NCBI GenBank assembly: GCA_015654695.1
Contig: JAATGJ010000129.1
Location: 1 to 36,319 of the forward strand
From: Chitinophagales bacterium
Lineage (GTDB): Bacteria > Bacteroidota > Bacteroidia > Chitinophagales > Chitinophagaceae
Length of the DNA stretch: 36,319 nt
Reading direction: 5' to 3'
Shown here: piece after piece, positions 25,060 to 32,895 of the stretch
How the letters are laid out: each line of letters starts with the position of its first letter
Position numbering within the stretch: position 1 is the stretch's first letter
Program-made: the position numbers and the translations under genes
The notes under the pieces: model-generated
What the model saw: only the letters and a program-made list of their open reading frames with translations
Told to the model about the DNA's origin: nothing
Database searches by the model: none

Positions 25060-25752
25060 TTAAATGACCCCCTGTTTTAAAGACTCCAGTTCTTTTATAA
25101 ACTCAATAGCTTTTCTGATCCTGGTACCGGAAGTTTTCTGAATGATATGCTTTACCCATTTCTTGTGTATGTTTTTATACGATACCTGCCTGTAAAACCA
25201 TATACATAAAGGAATTAAAATGATAGTAGCGGTTATTTGTACTGTCCACCAGTTTCCCTGATAATGTGATGTAATATCAAAGTAAGCAAGGCTTGTAAAA
25301 TCAAAATCTGTAATAGCTTTGGAAACGACAATCGGGTAGGCCATGAAGGTGGGTATGCATAAAACGGCGACCCGCATGTTATTTACAATATGAGTTTGCA
25401 GCATAACGAGAGAACTTTGTATCGTAACAATATCATTGCTGTAGTCCATTCGCTTTATGATGATAGTTTGCTTCAGGCACATTACAATGGCCAGGATATA
25501 AAAGGTCATCAAAGCAATGGCTGAAACCGCATACGGAAACTGGAAGAAGTTTTTGTATAAAAAAATCAACAACAAAAGAATAGCTATTGCATGCAACGCA
25601 ATTTCAATGACCCTTTGCCAGTATAATGGCGCCAGTTTCGATTTTACCTTTTGGGTCTGAATTAATTCGAGGCAATGCAGGTTTAGTTGCAGCGTTTTTT
25701 CTAATTTATTATCATATGCCTGCCACATTGATTTTAGTTCAGTTAATTCCAT
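25060..25752 (-). CDS. Four-helix membrane protein paired with a sigma factor
   Basis: I do not recognise this 230-residue protein as a named family. It begins with a hydrophilic MELTELKSMWQAYDNKLEKT segment of about 50 residues, then four predicted membrane helices (near residues 50-70, 75-95, 125-150 and 170-190) and a basic, charged C-terminal tail (KWVKHIIQKTSGTRIRKAI). It begins 5 bases after the sigma factor stop codon, which implies translational coupling. The position and cytoplasmic head suggest it may sequester or sense for that sigma factor, as anti-sigma proteins do, but it lacks a recognisable FecR or zinc-containing ASD motif. The role is inference from context. Confidence 0.7.
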   Translation of the reverse strand: MELTELKSMWQAYDNKLEKTLQLNLHCLELIQTQKVKSKLAPLYWQRVIEIALHAIAILLLLIFLYKNFFQFPYAVSAIALMTFYILAIVMCLKQTIIIKRMDYSNDIVTIQSSLVMLQTHIVNNMRVAVLCIPTFMAYPIVVSKAITDFDFTSLAYFDITSHYQGNWWTVQITATIILIPLCIWFYRQVSYKNIHKKWVKHIIQKTSGTRIRKAIEFIKELESLKQGVI

Positions 25753-25757
25753 CTGAA

Positions 25758-26267
25758 TTATTTTTTATGATGTATAAATTTATTTCTTAAAGTTTCCTTT
25801 ATACGGTTGATTTTTGTAGAAACATTGGTTTCCGACAACCCGGTTATTTCCGCAATTTCTTTATAGTTTTTGTCGTCCAGGTAAAGAATGACTATTGATT
25901 TATCTATTTCTTTTAACTCCCCGATAAACTGGTGCATCAGGCTGAAATTCTTCTCCGTTTCCAAAGATGTTTCAGCGTCATCTTTCAGTTCCATAAGGTT
26001 TTCTTCAAGAGAAATGATATGACCTGTTTTCTTGTCTTTACGATAAAAAGATATCGCTACATTTAATGCGATACGATACATCCAGGTAGTAAATTTTAAA
26101 TCCGGGTTGAAATCATCAATTGATTTCCAAAGCTGGTAAACTATTTCCTGCGCTAAATCATCCCTTTCCTCCCTTTTGGGGCAATAGGAATTACAAATTT
26201 TGAATATAATCCGTTTGTTTTCCTGAATCAGTTTAATAAAAAGTTCCCTGTGTGGCTGTGTATTCAT
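25758..26267 (-). CDS. ECF-type RNA polymerase sigma factor
   Basis: A sigma-70-family factor of 169 residues with only regions 2 and 4, the extracytoplasmic-function layout. Region 2 reads 'DDLAQEIVYQLWKSIDDFNPDLKFTTWMYRIALNVAISFYRK', and region 4 reads 'KSIVILYLDDKNYKEIAEITGLSETNVSTKINRIKETLR', a helix-turn-helix for the -35 element. It should direct polymerase to a small regulon, probably including its own operon. The partner membrane protein starts 5 bases downstream. It is not next to a FecR-type anti-sigma gene, so the classic SusCD sigma/anti-sigma circuit is not indicated. Confidence 0.92.
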   Translation of the reverse strand: MNTQPHRELFIKLIQENKRIIFKICNSYCPKREERDDLAQEIVYQLWKSIDDFNPDLKFTTWMYRIALNVAISFYRKDKKTGHIISLEENLMELKDDAETSLETEKNFSLMHQFIGELKEIDKSIVILYLDDKNYKEIAEITGLSETNVSTKINRIKETLRNKFIHHKK

Positions 26268-26429
26268 CTGTTCCAGGTAATGTTCGTTTCTGTATTATTC
26301 GCAAAAAGAGAAGAAAGTCACAGTTTTTTAAAAAATATTTCAGTAGTAAGAAACTGGTAAGCTATACACGAAACTTTTAAAACACCGGGAAAAAGCAGCG
26401 TTTGCTAACCGGCAACCCTGGCCATCACG

Positions 26430-27461
26430 TTACAAGGAGGCCCTGAGTGTAAGATAAAAAGGAATCGCTGTATGTTCTGTTGACTGATCAAGTATCATCT
26501 GTGCTGTCTTCTCCCCCATCATTTGAAAATCGGTAGAGATGGTAGTTATGCCGTTTAAGATGATCTTTTTAAGAGGGGTTTCATTATAAGAGATCACGCC
26601 AACGTCTTTTCCCACTTTTAATCCTGCCGCCAGTATCCTTTCTATCAATATTACCAGGTCGTTTTCCATCAGGTTGATATATACTTCTCCTTTCTGAATG
26701 GGTTCTTCAGCAATATCGTTCACCACTTTATAATTAAAGGCATATTGCTGGCAGTAGCGGTAAAAGCCTTCGAGTATCTCTTTTGGATGGTAAGTATATT
26801 CCGGGAAAATGATCTTGATGGTATTATACTTGCTCAACTTGTCGTTGGCCTGCACCAGCGCATTGTATATATCTTCTTCAAAGTTTTCATACACCGCCGC
26901 ATAGTTGCCGGTAACCCGGGGCAGCAGCTTATCCAGTAATACCAGTTTTTCTTTTGGGATCGTATTGATGATCTCGCTGACATTTTCACTCGCCTCCATA
27001 AAATGAGGGATGATAACATAGTGGGTATAATCCCCTTTTCGTTCGGTGATCAGTTTTTTGAAAAAAATAAAATCATTGTTATAGATATAAAAATCAATCG
27101 CCGCCATATCTCCCAGGGAAGCGACGAATGAATCATAAATAATCTTTTTATGCGGGCTCAGTTTGTTGAACAATAAAAACACTTTCAGCTTCTGGTTCAG
27201 CTCTGCATTTTTTACAAAATATCCCTTGCCGGGTACCGATCCCAGTACGCCGGTTTTCTTCAGGTGCTTGTACCCTTTTTCAGCCGTATCCCTGGAAATG
27301 TCAAATTCAAAACTCAGTTCGTTGATAGAAGGAAGGACATCATTTTCTTTCAAACCCCCTTCGGCAATAGCTTTCATAATACAATTAGCCAGTTGCAGGT
27401 ACTTCGGCGTAGCCGAATAATAATCTATGTTCAGGTACTTGAAAATTTCAGGTTGTTTCAT
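26430..27461 (-). CDS. GntR-type regulator with LacI-like ligand domain, probable rhamnose-operon regulator
   Basis: A 343-residue protein. The GntR winged helix lies at about residues 10-80 ('AEGGLKENDVLPSINELSFEFDISRDTAEKGYKHLKKTGVLGSVPGKGYFV'). A periplasmic-binding-protein-like domain follows from about 85 to the end, with 'VGKDVGVISYNETPLKKI' and 'TTISTDFQMMGEKTAQMIL' typical of LacI/PBP1 folds. It is divergent from the rhamnose transporter with 169 bases between them, so it very likely controls the rhamnose operon. Its ligand would be rhamnose or a pathway intermediate. Regulators with this domain pair control monosaccharide operons in other Bacteroidota. Confidence 0.88.
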   Translation of the reverse strand: MKQPEIFKYLNIDYYSATPKYLQLANCIMKAIAEGGLKENDVLPSINELSFEFDISRDTAEKGYKHLKKTGVLGSVPGKGYFVKNAELNQKLKVFLLFNKLSPHKKIIYDSFVASLGDMAAIDFYIYNNDFIFFKKLITERKGDYTHYVIIPHFMEASENVSEIINTIPKEKLVLLDKLLPRVTGNYAAVYENFEEDIYNALVQANDKLSKYNTIKIIFPEYTYHPKEILEGFYRYCQQYAFNYKVVNDIAEEPIQKGEVYINLMENDLVILIERILAAGLKVGKDVGVISYNETPLKKIILNGITTISTDFQMMGEKTAQMILDQSTEHTAIPFYLTLRASL

Positions 27462-27483
27462 TCAGCAGGCATTCGGTTGTTGT

Positions 27484-27491
27484 CAAACTTA
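27484..27491 (-). promoter_or_regulatory. Candidate -7 promoter element for the GntR-type regulator
   Basis: Read on the minus strand, TAAGTTTG matches the Bacteroidota -7 consensus TAnnTTTG exactly and sits 22 bases before the ATG at 27461. The nearest upstream TTG (complement of 27517-27519) is 25 bases away, a little too far for a normal -33 box, so the call is weak. Confidence 0.35.
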
Positions 27492-27551
27492 CACCAAATA
27501 AAAAAAATCCTGGTTTCAACTCATTTTATCCTGAAAGGAGGTAATTTTTGC

Positions 27552-27569
27552 CATGACAGTACATGACAG
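27552..27569. promoter_or_regulatory. Candidate operator: CATGACAG direct repeat upstream of rhaT
   Basis: CATGACAG occurs twice, at 27552-27559 and 27562-27569, separated by TA, so the repeats are exactly 10 bases apart, about one helical turn. The site lies in the divergent region between the GntR-type regulator and the rhamnose transporter, 62 bases before the rhaT ATG. This is where a regulator binding both promoters would be expected. Confidence 0.45.
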
Positions 27570-27630
27570 GCGATATTCCGGATACGCTATCTTTAATTAT
27601 TATTGCTCCATACGAAAAAACAGTTGATAC

Positions 27631-28971
27631 ATGGGTGTTATACTTGGCGTTATTTTCCACTTTATAGGCGGCTTCGCCTCCGGCAGTTTTTATATTCCTT
27701 ATAAAAAGGTAAAAGGCTGGCATTGGGAAAGTTACTGGATCGTCGGAGGTCTTTTTTCCTGGTTGATCGTTCCCCCTTTAGCTGCTTATCTTACTATTCC
27801 GGGTTTTGCTGGTATTATCAAAGGAACAGCCGGTTCTACTCTTGGAGTTACTTATCTTTTTGGCCTCCTCTGGGGCATCGGCGGATTAACTTATGGGTTA
27901 GGCGTCCGGTATCTCGGCGTGTCTCTTGGCAGCAGTATCATCCTCGGCCTTTGTATGGTGTTTGGTTCCCTGATACCCTCTGTTTATTATGATGTATACC
28001 CGGAGGCGGGCAAAGACACGTTTAGTATGCTGATCAATTCAAACTGGGGGTTGATCGTTTTAGCCGGTCTTGCGTTATGTGTTATAGCCATCATCATTTG
28101 CGGCAAAGCCGGCATGATGAAGGAAAAACAGTTGAGTGGTGGTACAATGACAGATCCGCACGGAATGAAGATGAAAACAGAATACAAATTCGGCCTGGGT
28201 ATTTTCGTTTCTATTGTATCCGGTATATTAAGCGCCTGCTTCAATTTTGGTTTGGAAGCCGGCAAGCCATTGTCTGAAATAGCCAATGCAGTATGGAAAG
28301 CGGCCCATCCAACTGAAGACGGAGAATTTCTATATAAGAATAATGTGATCTATGTAGTATTACTATGGGGAGGGTTGACCACCAATTTTATATGGTGTAT
28401 GATCCTCAATGCACGGAACAAAACCTTTGGTGATTATACCAATAAAAAAAATCCGTTATTATCCAATTACATTTTTGCCGCAGTAGCGGGTACTACCTGG
28501 TTCCTGCAATTCTTTTTTTATGGCATGGGTGAAAGCAAATTAGGTAATGGACCAAGCTCATGGATGTTGCACATGGCTTTCATCATCCTGGTGGCTAATA
28601 TGTGGGGATTGGTTTTGAAAGAATGGAAAGGCGTCAGCAGAAAAACTTTTAGTACGTTAATTGCAGGTATAGCTGTAATAATTTTTTCAGTATTAATAGT
28701 AGGATGGGGGAATTCAAAAAAACCTTCTATTAAGGTTAAAAATAACCCGGGTCAGCTTGTCATACACTTTACTAATAGTAAGGACGTAAAAAATGTCCGG
28801 TTGATAGAGGTAGCTTCGGGCCGTGTTGCCTATGGCTCACCTCTCACGGGTGATTCTACGGTAGTGGATACCCGGCAGCTCCCAGACAGCGTATATATTA
28901 TCAGGTATAAAGTCAACAGGAGTATCGTTGAAACAGACCCGGTTAAAATAAATAGATTAATTTTAAAATAA
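27631..28971 (+). CDS. rhaT: L-rhamnose:proton symporter RhaT with a C-terminal extension
   Basis: Residues 1 to about 358 form a ten-helix RhaT-type sugar carrier. It starts GVILGVIFHFIGGFASGSFY, then 'KVKGWHWESYWIVGGLFSWLIVPPLAA', 'GLLWGIGGLTYGLGVRYLG' and 'GTTWFLQFFFYGMGESKLG', all strong matches to E. coli RhaT (344 residues). This protein has 446 residues. The extra tail of about 85 residues after GWGNSKKP is soluble and beta-rich ('VKNVRLIEVASGRVAYGSPL', 'VVDTRQLPDSVYIIRYKV'), resembling the carboxy-terminal beta-sandwich found in many Bacteroidota exported proteins. It is the first gene of the rhamnose operon, with the aldolase 13 bases downstream. Confidence 0.92.
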   Translation: MGVILGVIFHFIGGFASGSFYIPYKKVKGWHWESYWIVGGLFSWLIVPPLAAYLTIPGFAGIIKGTAGSTLGVTYLFGLLWGIGGLTYGLGVRYLGVSLGSSIILGLCMVFGSLIPSVYYDVYPEAGKDTFSMLINSNWGLIVLAGLALCVIAIIICGKAGMMKEKQLSGGTMTDPHGMKMKTEYKFGLGIFVSIVSGILSACFNFGLEAGKPLSEIANAVWKAAHPTEDGEFLYKNNVIYVVLLWGGLTTNFIWCMILNARNKTFGDYTNKKNPLLSNYIFAAVAGTTWFLQFFFYGMGESKLGNGPSSWMLHMAFIILVANMWGLVLKEWKGVSRKTFSTLIAGIAVIIFSVLIVGWGNSKKPSIKVKNNPGQLVIHFTNSKDVKNVRLIEVASGRVAYGSPLTGDSTVVDTRQLPDSVYIIRYKVNRSIVETDPVKINRLILK

Positions 28972-28984
28972 CAAACTGAATCGT

Positions 28985-31105
28985 ATGCCAGTTTTAACCA
29001 CTCAATTTAAACATGTGAGTTATTTATGGGACGATGCCAGGGCCGCATCGCTTGCAGGCGATGAAGTAGGTTTGTTGATCTATCGTTCTAATTTACTGGG
29101 AGCTGATCTTCGCTTAACTAATTATGGCGGTGGTAATACATCTTGCAAAGCAATGGCCAAAAACCCTTTGACCGGTGAAGAAACAGAAGTGATGTGGGTA
29201 AAAGGATCAGGCGGAGACCTGGGTACATTGAAAAAAAATGGTTTGGCCGCTCTATACGTTGACCGTTTACGCAGTTTGAAAAATGTATATCGCGGACTTG
29301 AGTTTGAAGATGAAATGGTAGAACTTTTTAATCATTGCATCTATGATCTCAATTCAAAAGCGCCTTCCATTGATACTCCCCTGCATGGTTTTCTTCCTTT
29401 CAAACATATAGATCATTTACACCCGGATGCTGCTATTGCTATCGCCGCTGCCAAAGACAGTGAACGCATCACCAAAGAATTATTCAGTGGAACTATAGGA
29501 TGGGTAAAATGGCAGAAGCCCGGTTTTGATCTTGGTTTGGAATTAAAAAGATGCCTGGACGAAAATCCCGGTATCCGTGGCATCATGCTAGGCTCTCATG
29601 GTTTATTTACATGGGGCGATACAGCCTATGAAAGCTATGTGAACACGCTGGAAGTAATTGAACGCTGCGCTGAATACCTGCAGGATAATATCGGGAAGAA
29701 GAAACCGGTTTTTGGCGGAGTTAAGATTCCATCTTTACCAAAAGAAAAAAGGCTGCAACAGGCTGCCACATTAGCTCCTGTATTAAGAGGCCTCTGCTCT
29801 TCCGCTAAAAATATGATCGGTCACTTTACTGATGATGACCGTGTACTGGAATATATTAATTCAAATGATCTTGAAAGATTAGCGCCATTAGGCACAAGTT
29901 GCCCGGACCATTTTCTTCGTACCAAGATCAGTCCATTGGTGATCTCTTTATCGCCTGGTGAAGAATTGAAAGGTGTAATATCCATCAAAGAAAAACTGGC
30001 GCCGGCATTTGAGGCCTACCGGAAAATGTATGCTGATTATTATAACAGTTGCAAACATCCCAATAGCCCGTCTATCCGTGATGCCAACCCGGTGGTGATT
30101 CTTTATCCCGGGGTAGGTATGTTCACCTTTGCAAAGGATAAACAGACAGCAAGGGTAGCGGGAGAATTTTATATCAACGCTATTAATGTAATGAAAGGCG
30201 CGGAAGCCATCTCTGAATACACTTCCTTACCCCGCCAGGAAGCATTTAATATTGAATACTGGTTGCTGGAAGAAGCGAAGCTGCAACGGATGCCAAAACC
30301 TAAAGCTTTATCCGGAAGGATTGCTTTGATTACCGGCAGCGCCGGTGGTATCGGAAAAGCGATTGCGAAAAAGTTTGCTGATGAAGGCGCCTGTGTGCTG
30401 ATCAATGATAACGATGAATCCCGTTTGCAAACAGCGAAAGGCGAATTTGAAAATCAATATGGCAAAGATATTTTTGCTGCCGAAATACTCGATGTTACCA
30501 AAGCGGACACCATAAAGAAAGCATTTGATGCCGCAGCCCTCGCATTTGGCGGCGTGGATATAGTGGTAAATAATGCAGGCATATCTATTTCAAAGCCAAT
30601 AGAGGACCATACAGAAAAAGACTGGAACCTGTTATACGATATATTGGTAAAAGGCCAGTTCCTGGTGACACAGGCCGGTACGGAAGTGATGCGTAAACAG
30701 GATATGGGCGGTGATGTTTTGAACATCGTAAGCAAAAACGCATTGGTAAGCGGGCCGAATAATGCGGGTTATGGTTCGGCGAAAGCGGCGCAGTTGCATC
30801 TTAGCCGCTTGAATGCCGCTGAACTTGGTAAAGACAATATTCGTGTGAATGTAGTAAACCCGGATGCTGTCATTAGTGATAGCAAAATATGGGCGGGTGC
30901 ATGGGCCGAAGGCCGTGCGAAAGCGTATGGCATTACAGTAGAAGAATTACCTTCTTTCTATGCCAAACGTACATTACTCAATGAGATCATCTTACCGGAA
31001 GATATAGCAAACGGATGCCTGGCATTTGTGGGCGGCCTGTTAAGCAAATCAACAGGTAATATATTGAACGTAGATGGCGGTGTAGCGGCAGGGTTTGTGA
31101 GGTAG
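28985..31105 (+). CDS. rhaE: Bifunctional L-rhamnulose-1-phosphate aldolase / L-lactaldehyde dehydrogenase
   Basis: A two-domain enzyme of 706 residues. The N-terminal part (to about 420) is a class II aldolase/adducin domain with GGNTSCK, zinc histidines in DTPLHGFLPFKHIDHLHPD and GSHGLFTWGDTAYE. It cleaves rhamnulose 1-phosphate to DHAP and L-lactaldehyde. The C-terminal part (about 440-706) is an SDR with ALITGSAGGIGKAIA, NNAGIS and a YGSAKAAQ active site, which oxidises the lactaldehyde to lactate. This RhaE(W)-type fusion is known from Bacillus and rhizobia and replaces separate RhaD and aldehyde dehydrogenase genes. An intrinsic terminator-like hairpin follows the gene. Confidence 0.93.
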   Translation: MPVLTTQFKHVSYLWDDARAASLAGDEVGLLIYRSNLLGADLRLTNYGGGNTSCKAMAKNPLTGEETEVMWVKGSGGDLGTLKKNGLAALYVDRLRSLKNVYRGLEFEDEMVELFNHCIYDLNSKAPSIDTPLHGFLPFKHIDHLHPDAAIAIAAAKDSERITKELFSGTIGWVKWQKPGFDLGLELKRCLDENPGIRGIMLGSHGLFTWGDTAYESYVNTLEVIERCAEYLQDNIGKKKPVFGGVKIPSLPKEKRLQQAATLAPVLRGLCSSAKNMIGHFTDDDRVLEYINSNDLERLAPLGTSCPDHFLRTKISPLVISLSPGEELKGVISIKEKLAPAFEAYRKMYADYYNSCKHPNSPSIRDANPVVILYPGVGMFTFAKDKQTARVAGEFYINAINVMKGAEAISEYTSLPRQEAFNIEYWLLEEAKLQRMPKPKALSGRIALITGSAGGIGKAIAKKFADEGACVLINDNDESRLQTAKGEFENQYGKDIFAAEILDVTKADTIKKAFDAAALAFGGVDIVVNNAGISISKPIEDHTEKDWNLLYDILVKGQFLVTQAGTEVMRKQDMGGDVLNIVSKNALVSGPNNAGYGSAKAAQLHLSRLNAAELGKDNIRVNVVNPDAVISDSKIWAGAWAEGRAKAYGITVEELPSFYAKRTLLNEIILPEDIANGCLAFVGGLLSKSTGNILNVDGGVAAGFVR

Positions 31106-31147
31106 TATAAATATGTGTTTTCGTTAAGCAGTTAGTTAATAAAAGCA

Positions 31148-31177
31148 AGCTGTCCCGATTCTTCGGGACGGCTTTTT
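31148..31177 (+). terminator. Intrinsic terminator-like hairpin inside the rhamnose operon
   Basis: AGCTGTCCCGA (31148-31158) pairs with TCGGGACGGCT (31163-31173), an 11-base stem with one G-T pair and a TTCT loop, followed by TTTT. It lies 42 bases after the aldolase/dehydrogenase gene and 33 bases before rhaM. As rhaM, rhaA and rhaB belong to the same pathway, it probably causes partial termination and lowers their expression relative to rhaT and the aldolase, unless they have their own promoter. Confidence 0.85.
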
Positions 31178-31206
31178 AATCAGCACTATTTAAAAAAGAA
31201 TAGCTC

Positions 31207-31521
31207 ATGGCCAGGGTAGCATTTAAAATGAAATTACATGCGGGGTTTGAAGCCGAGTATCAAAAGAGGCATGATAAGCTGTGGCCCGAGCTGGAGGAGC
31301 TTTTGAAAACAACAGGCATCAGCGACTATTCCATATTTCTTGACAGCGAAACCAACGCCTTGTTCGGTGTTTTAACAGCCAAAAATCCATCTGCATTAAA
31401 TGATTTACCTTCAAAACCGGTAATGCAAAAATGGTGGGCTTACATGAAGGATATTATGGAAAGTAATCCTGATAATTCCCCGGTAAGCATATCTTTAAAA
31501 GAAGTTTTTTACTTGCCATAA
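31207..31521 (+). CDS. rhaM: L-rhamnose mutarotase
   Basis: A 104-residue RhaM protein that interconverts the alpha and beta anomers of L-rhamnose so that the isomerase receives its preferred form. Y18 and H22 (AEYQKRHDKLWPEL) fall at the same positions as the catalytic residues of E. coli RhaM. The segment GISDYSIFLD and the tryptophans in QKWWAYMKDIM are also conserved. The length is full for the family. It ends 10 bases before the isomerase ATG. Confidence 0.94.
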   Translation: MARVAFKMKLHAGFEAEYQKRHDKLWPELEELLKTTGISDYSIFLDSETNALFGVLTAKNPSALNDLPSKPVMQKWWAYMKDIMESNPDNSPVSISLKEVFYLP

Positions 31522-31531
31522 ATTATTGACA

Positions 31532-32806
31532 ATGCAATTAACGAAGGAGACCATTGCAGAGCATAACCAGTCTCTTGCAAAATCCCACCAAAAACAATTT
31601 GATTTTATTGCAGAAGGAGTGAATGATCTGCAGACCCTATTACAAAAACTAATAGATTTCCAGATCGCGATACCAAGCTGGGCCTTAGGTTCTGGTGGCA
31701 CCAGGTTTGGCCGTTTTCCCGGTGACGGGGAACCGCGCAACCTGGAAGAAAAAATTGCAGATGTCGGTTTGTTACATGCATTGAACCAGTCAAGCGGCGC
31801 CATCTCCCTTCATATTCCCTGGGATATACCAAAGGATGCACCTGCTATCAAAACTTTAGCGGCTATGCATGGCTTAAAGTTCGATGCAGTCAATTCAAAT
31901 ACATTCCAGGATCAGCCTGACCAGGCATTAAGCTATAAGTTCGGATCATTACAGCATGTTGATAAAGCAGTACGCCGCCAGGCCATTGATCATAATATTG
32001 AAGTAATAAAACACGGTGTGAACCTAGGTTCAAAAGCATTGACCGTATGGTTGTCCGATGGTTCCTGTTTTCCCGGCCAGTTGAATTTTCGGAAAGCATT
32101 CCAACGCACATTGGAAAGCCTGCAGGAAATATATGCAGCGCTGCCCGATGACTGGAAAGTATTTGTCGAATACAAAGCCTTTGAACCTAACTTTTATTCC
32201 ATGACGGTTGGCGACTGGGGACAATCTTATTTATATGCCAACAAACTGGGACCTAAAGCTTATACATTAGTTGATCTCGGCCATCATCTCCCTAATGCGA
32301 ATATCGAACAGATCGTTTCATTACTGATGATGGAGAATAAACTCGCCGGTTTTCATTTCAATGATTCCAAATACGGTGATGACGACCTGACAGTGGGCAG
32401 CATCAATCCTTCCAGCTTATTTTTATTTTTTAATGAACTGGTAGAAGGAATGGATGCAAGAGGTATGAACCACGCCACTGATCTCGGCTGGATGATAGAT
32501 GCATCGCATAATGTAAAAGATCCGCTGGAAGATCTGCTGCAATCCATTGAAGCGATCATGATAGCTTATGCACAGGCATTGCTGGTGAATACAAAAGAAT
32601 TAAAAGCGGCACAGGAAGTGAACGATGTGGTAAGATGCCAGGAGATATTGCAAACAGCCTATCGAACAGATACCCGGCCTTTAATAGCAGAAGCGCGGAT
32701 ACGATCAGGCGGCGCATTAGAGCCACTGCAATTATTCCGTAACCTGAAAGTGAGAGATGAATTAATTAAAGAACGCGGTAAAAAAACGGTAGCAACGGGA
32801 TTGTAA
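31532..32806 (+). CDS. rhaA: L-rhamnose isomerase
   Basis: A sugar isomerase of 424 residues in the TIM-barrel L-rhamnose isomerase family (RhaI type, as in Pseudomonas stutzeri, rather than the E. coli RhaA type). Recognisable segments are 'IPSWALGSGGTRFGRFPGDGEPRNLEEKIADV', 'ISLHIPWDIPKD', 'KVFVEYKAFEPNFYS', the metal-binding 'TLVDLGHHLPNANIEQIV', 'LAGFHFNDSKYGDDDLTVGSI' and 'MIDASHNVKDPLEDL'. It converts L-rhamnose to L-rhamnulose using a divalent metal. I chose ATG 31532 (MQLTKETIAEH) over the TTG at 31526. Confidence 0.93.
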   Translation: MQLTKETIAEHNQSLAKSHQKQFDFIAEGVNDLQTLLQKLIDFQIAIPSWALGSGGTRFGRFPGDGEPRNLEEKIADVGLLHALNQSSGAISLHIPWDIPKDAPAIKTLAAMHGLKFDAVNSNTFQDQPDQALSYKFGSLQHVDKAVRRQAIDHNIEVIKHGVNLGSKALTVWLSDGSCFPGQLNFRKAFQRTLESLQEIYAALPDDWKVFVEYKAFEPNFYSMTVGDWGQSYLYANKLGPKAYTLVDLGHHLPNANIEQIVSLLMMENKLAGFHFNDSKYGDDDLTVGSINPSSLFLFFNELVEGMDARGMNHATDLGWMIDASHNVKDPLEDLLQSIEAIMIAYAQALLVNTKELKAAQEVNDVVRCQEILQTAYRTDTRPLIAEARIRSGGALEPLQLFRNLKVRDELIKERGKKTVATGL

Positions 32807-32895
32807 GTTCGAAAAACGAAAAGAATAAAATTCGAAAAGACTACTCCGTTTAAAACAAAGCTCACACGGACTTACCGGCTTCCCGGCTAATTAAT

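Noticed and set aside
31526-31531. TTG start for the rhamnose isomerase six bases upstream of the ATG
   Set aside because: ATG 31532 gives the family N-terminus and needs no rare start codon.
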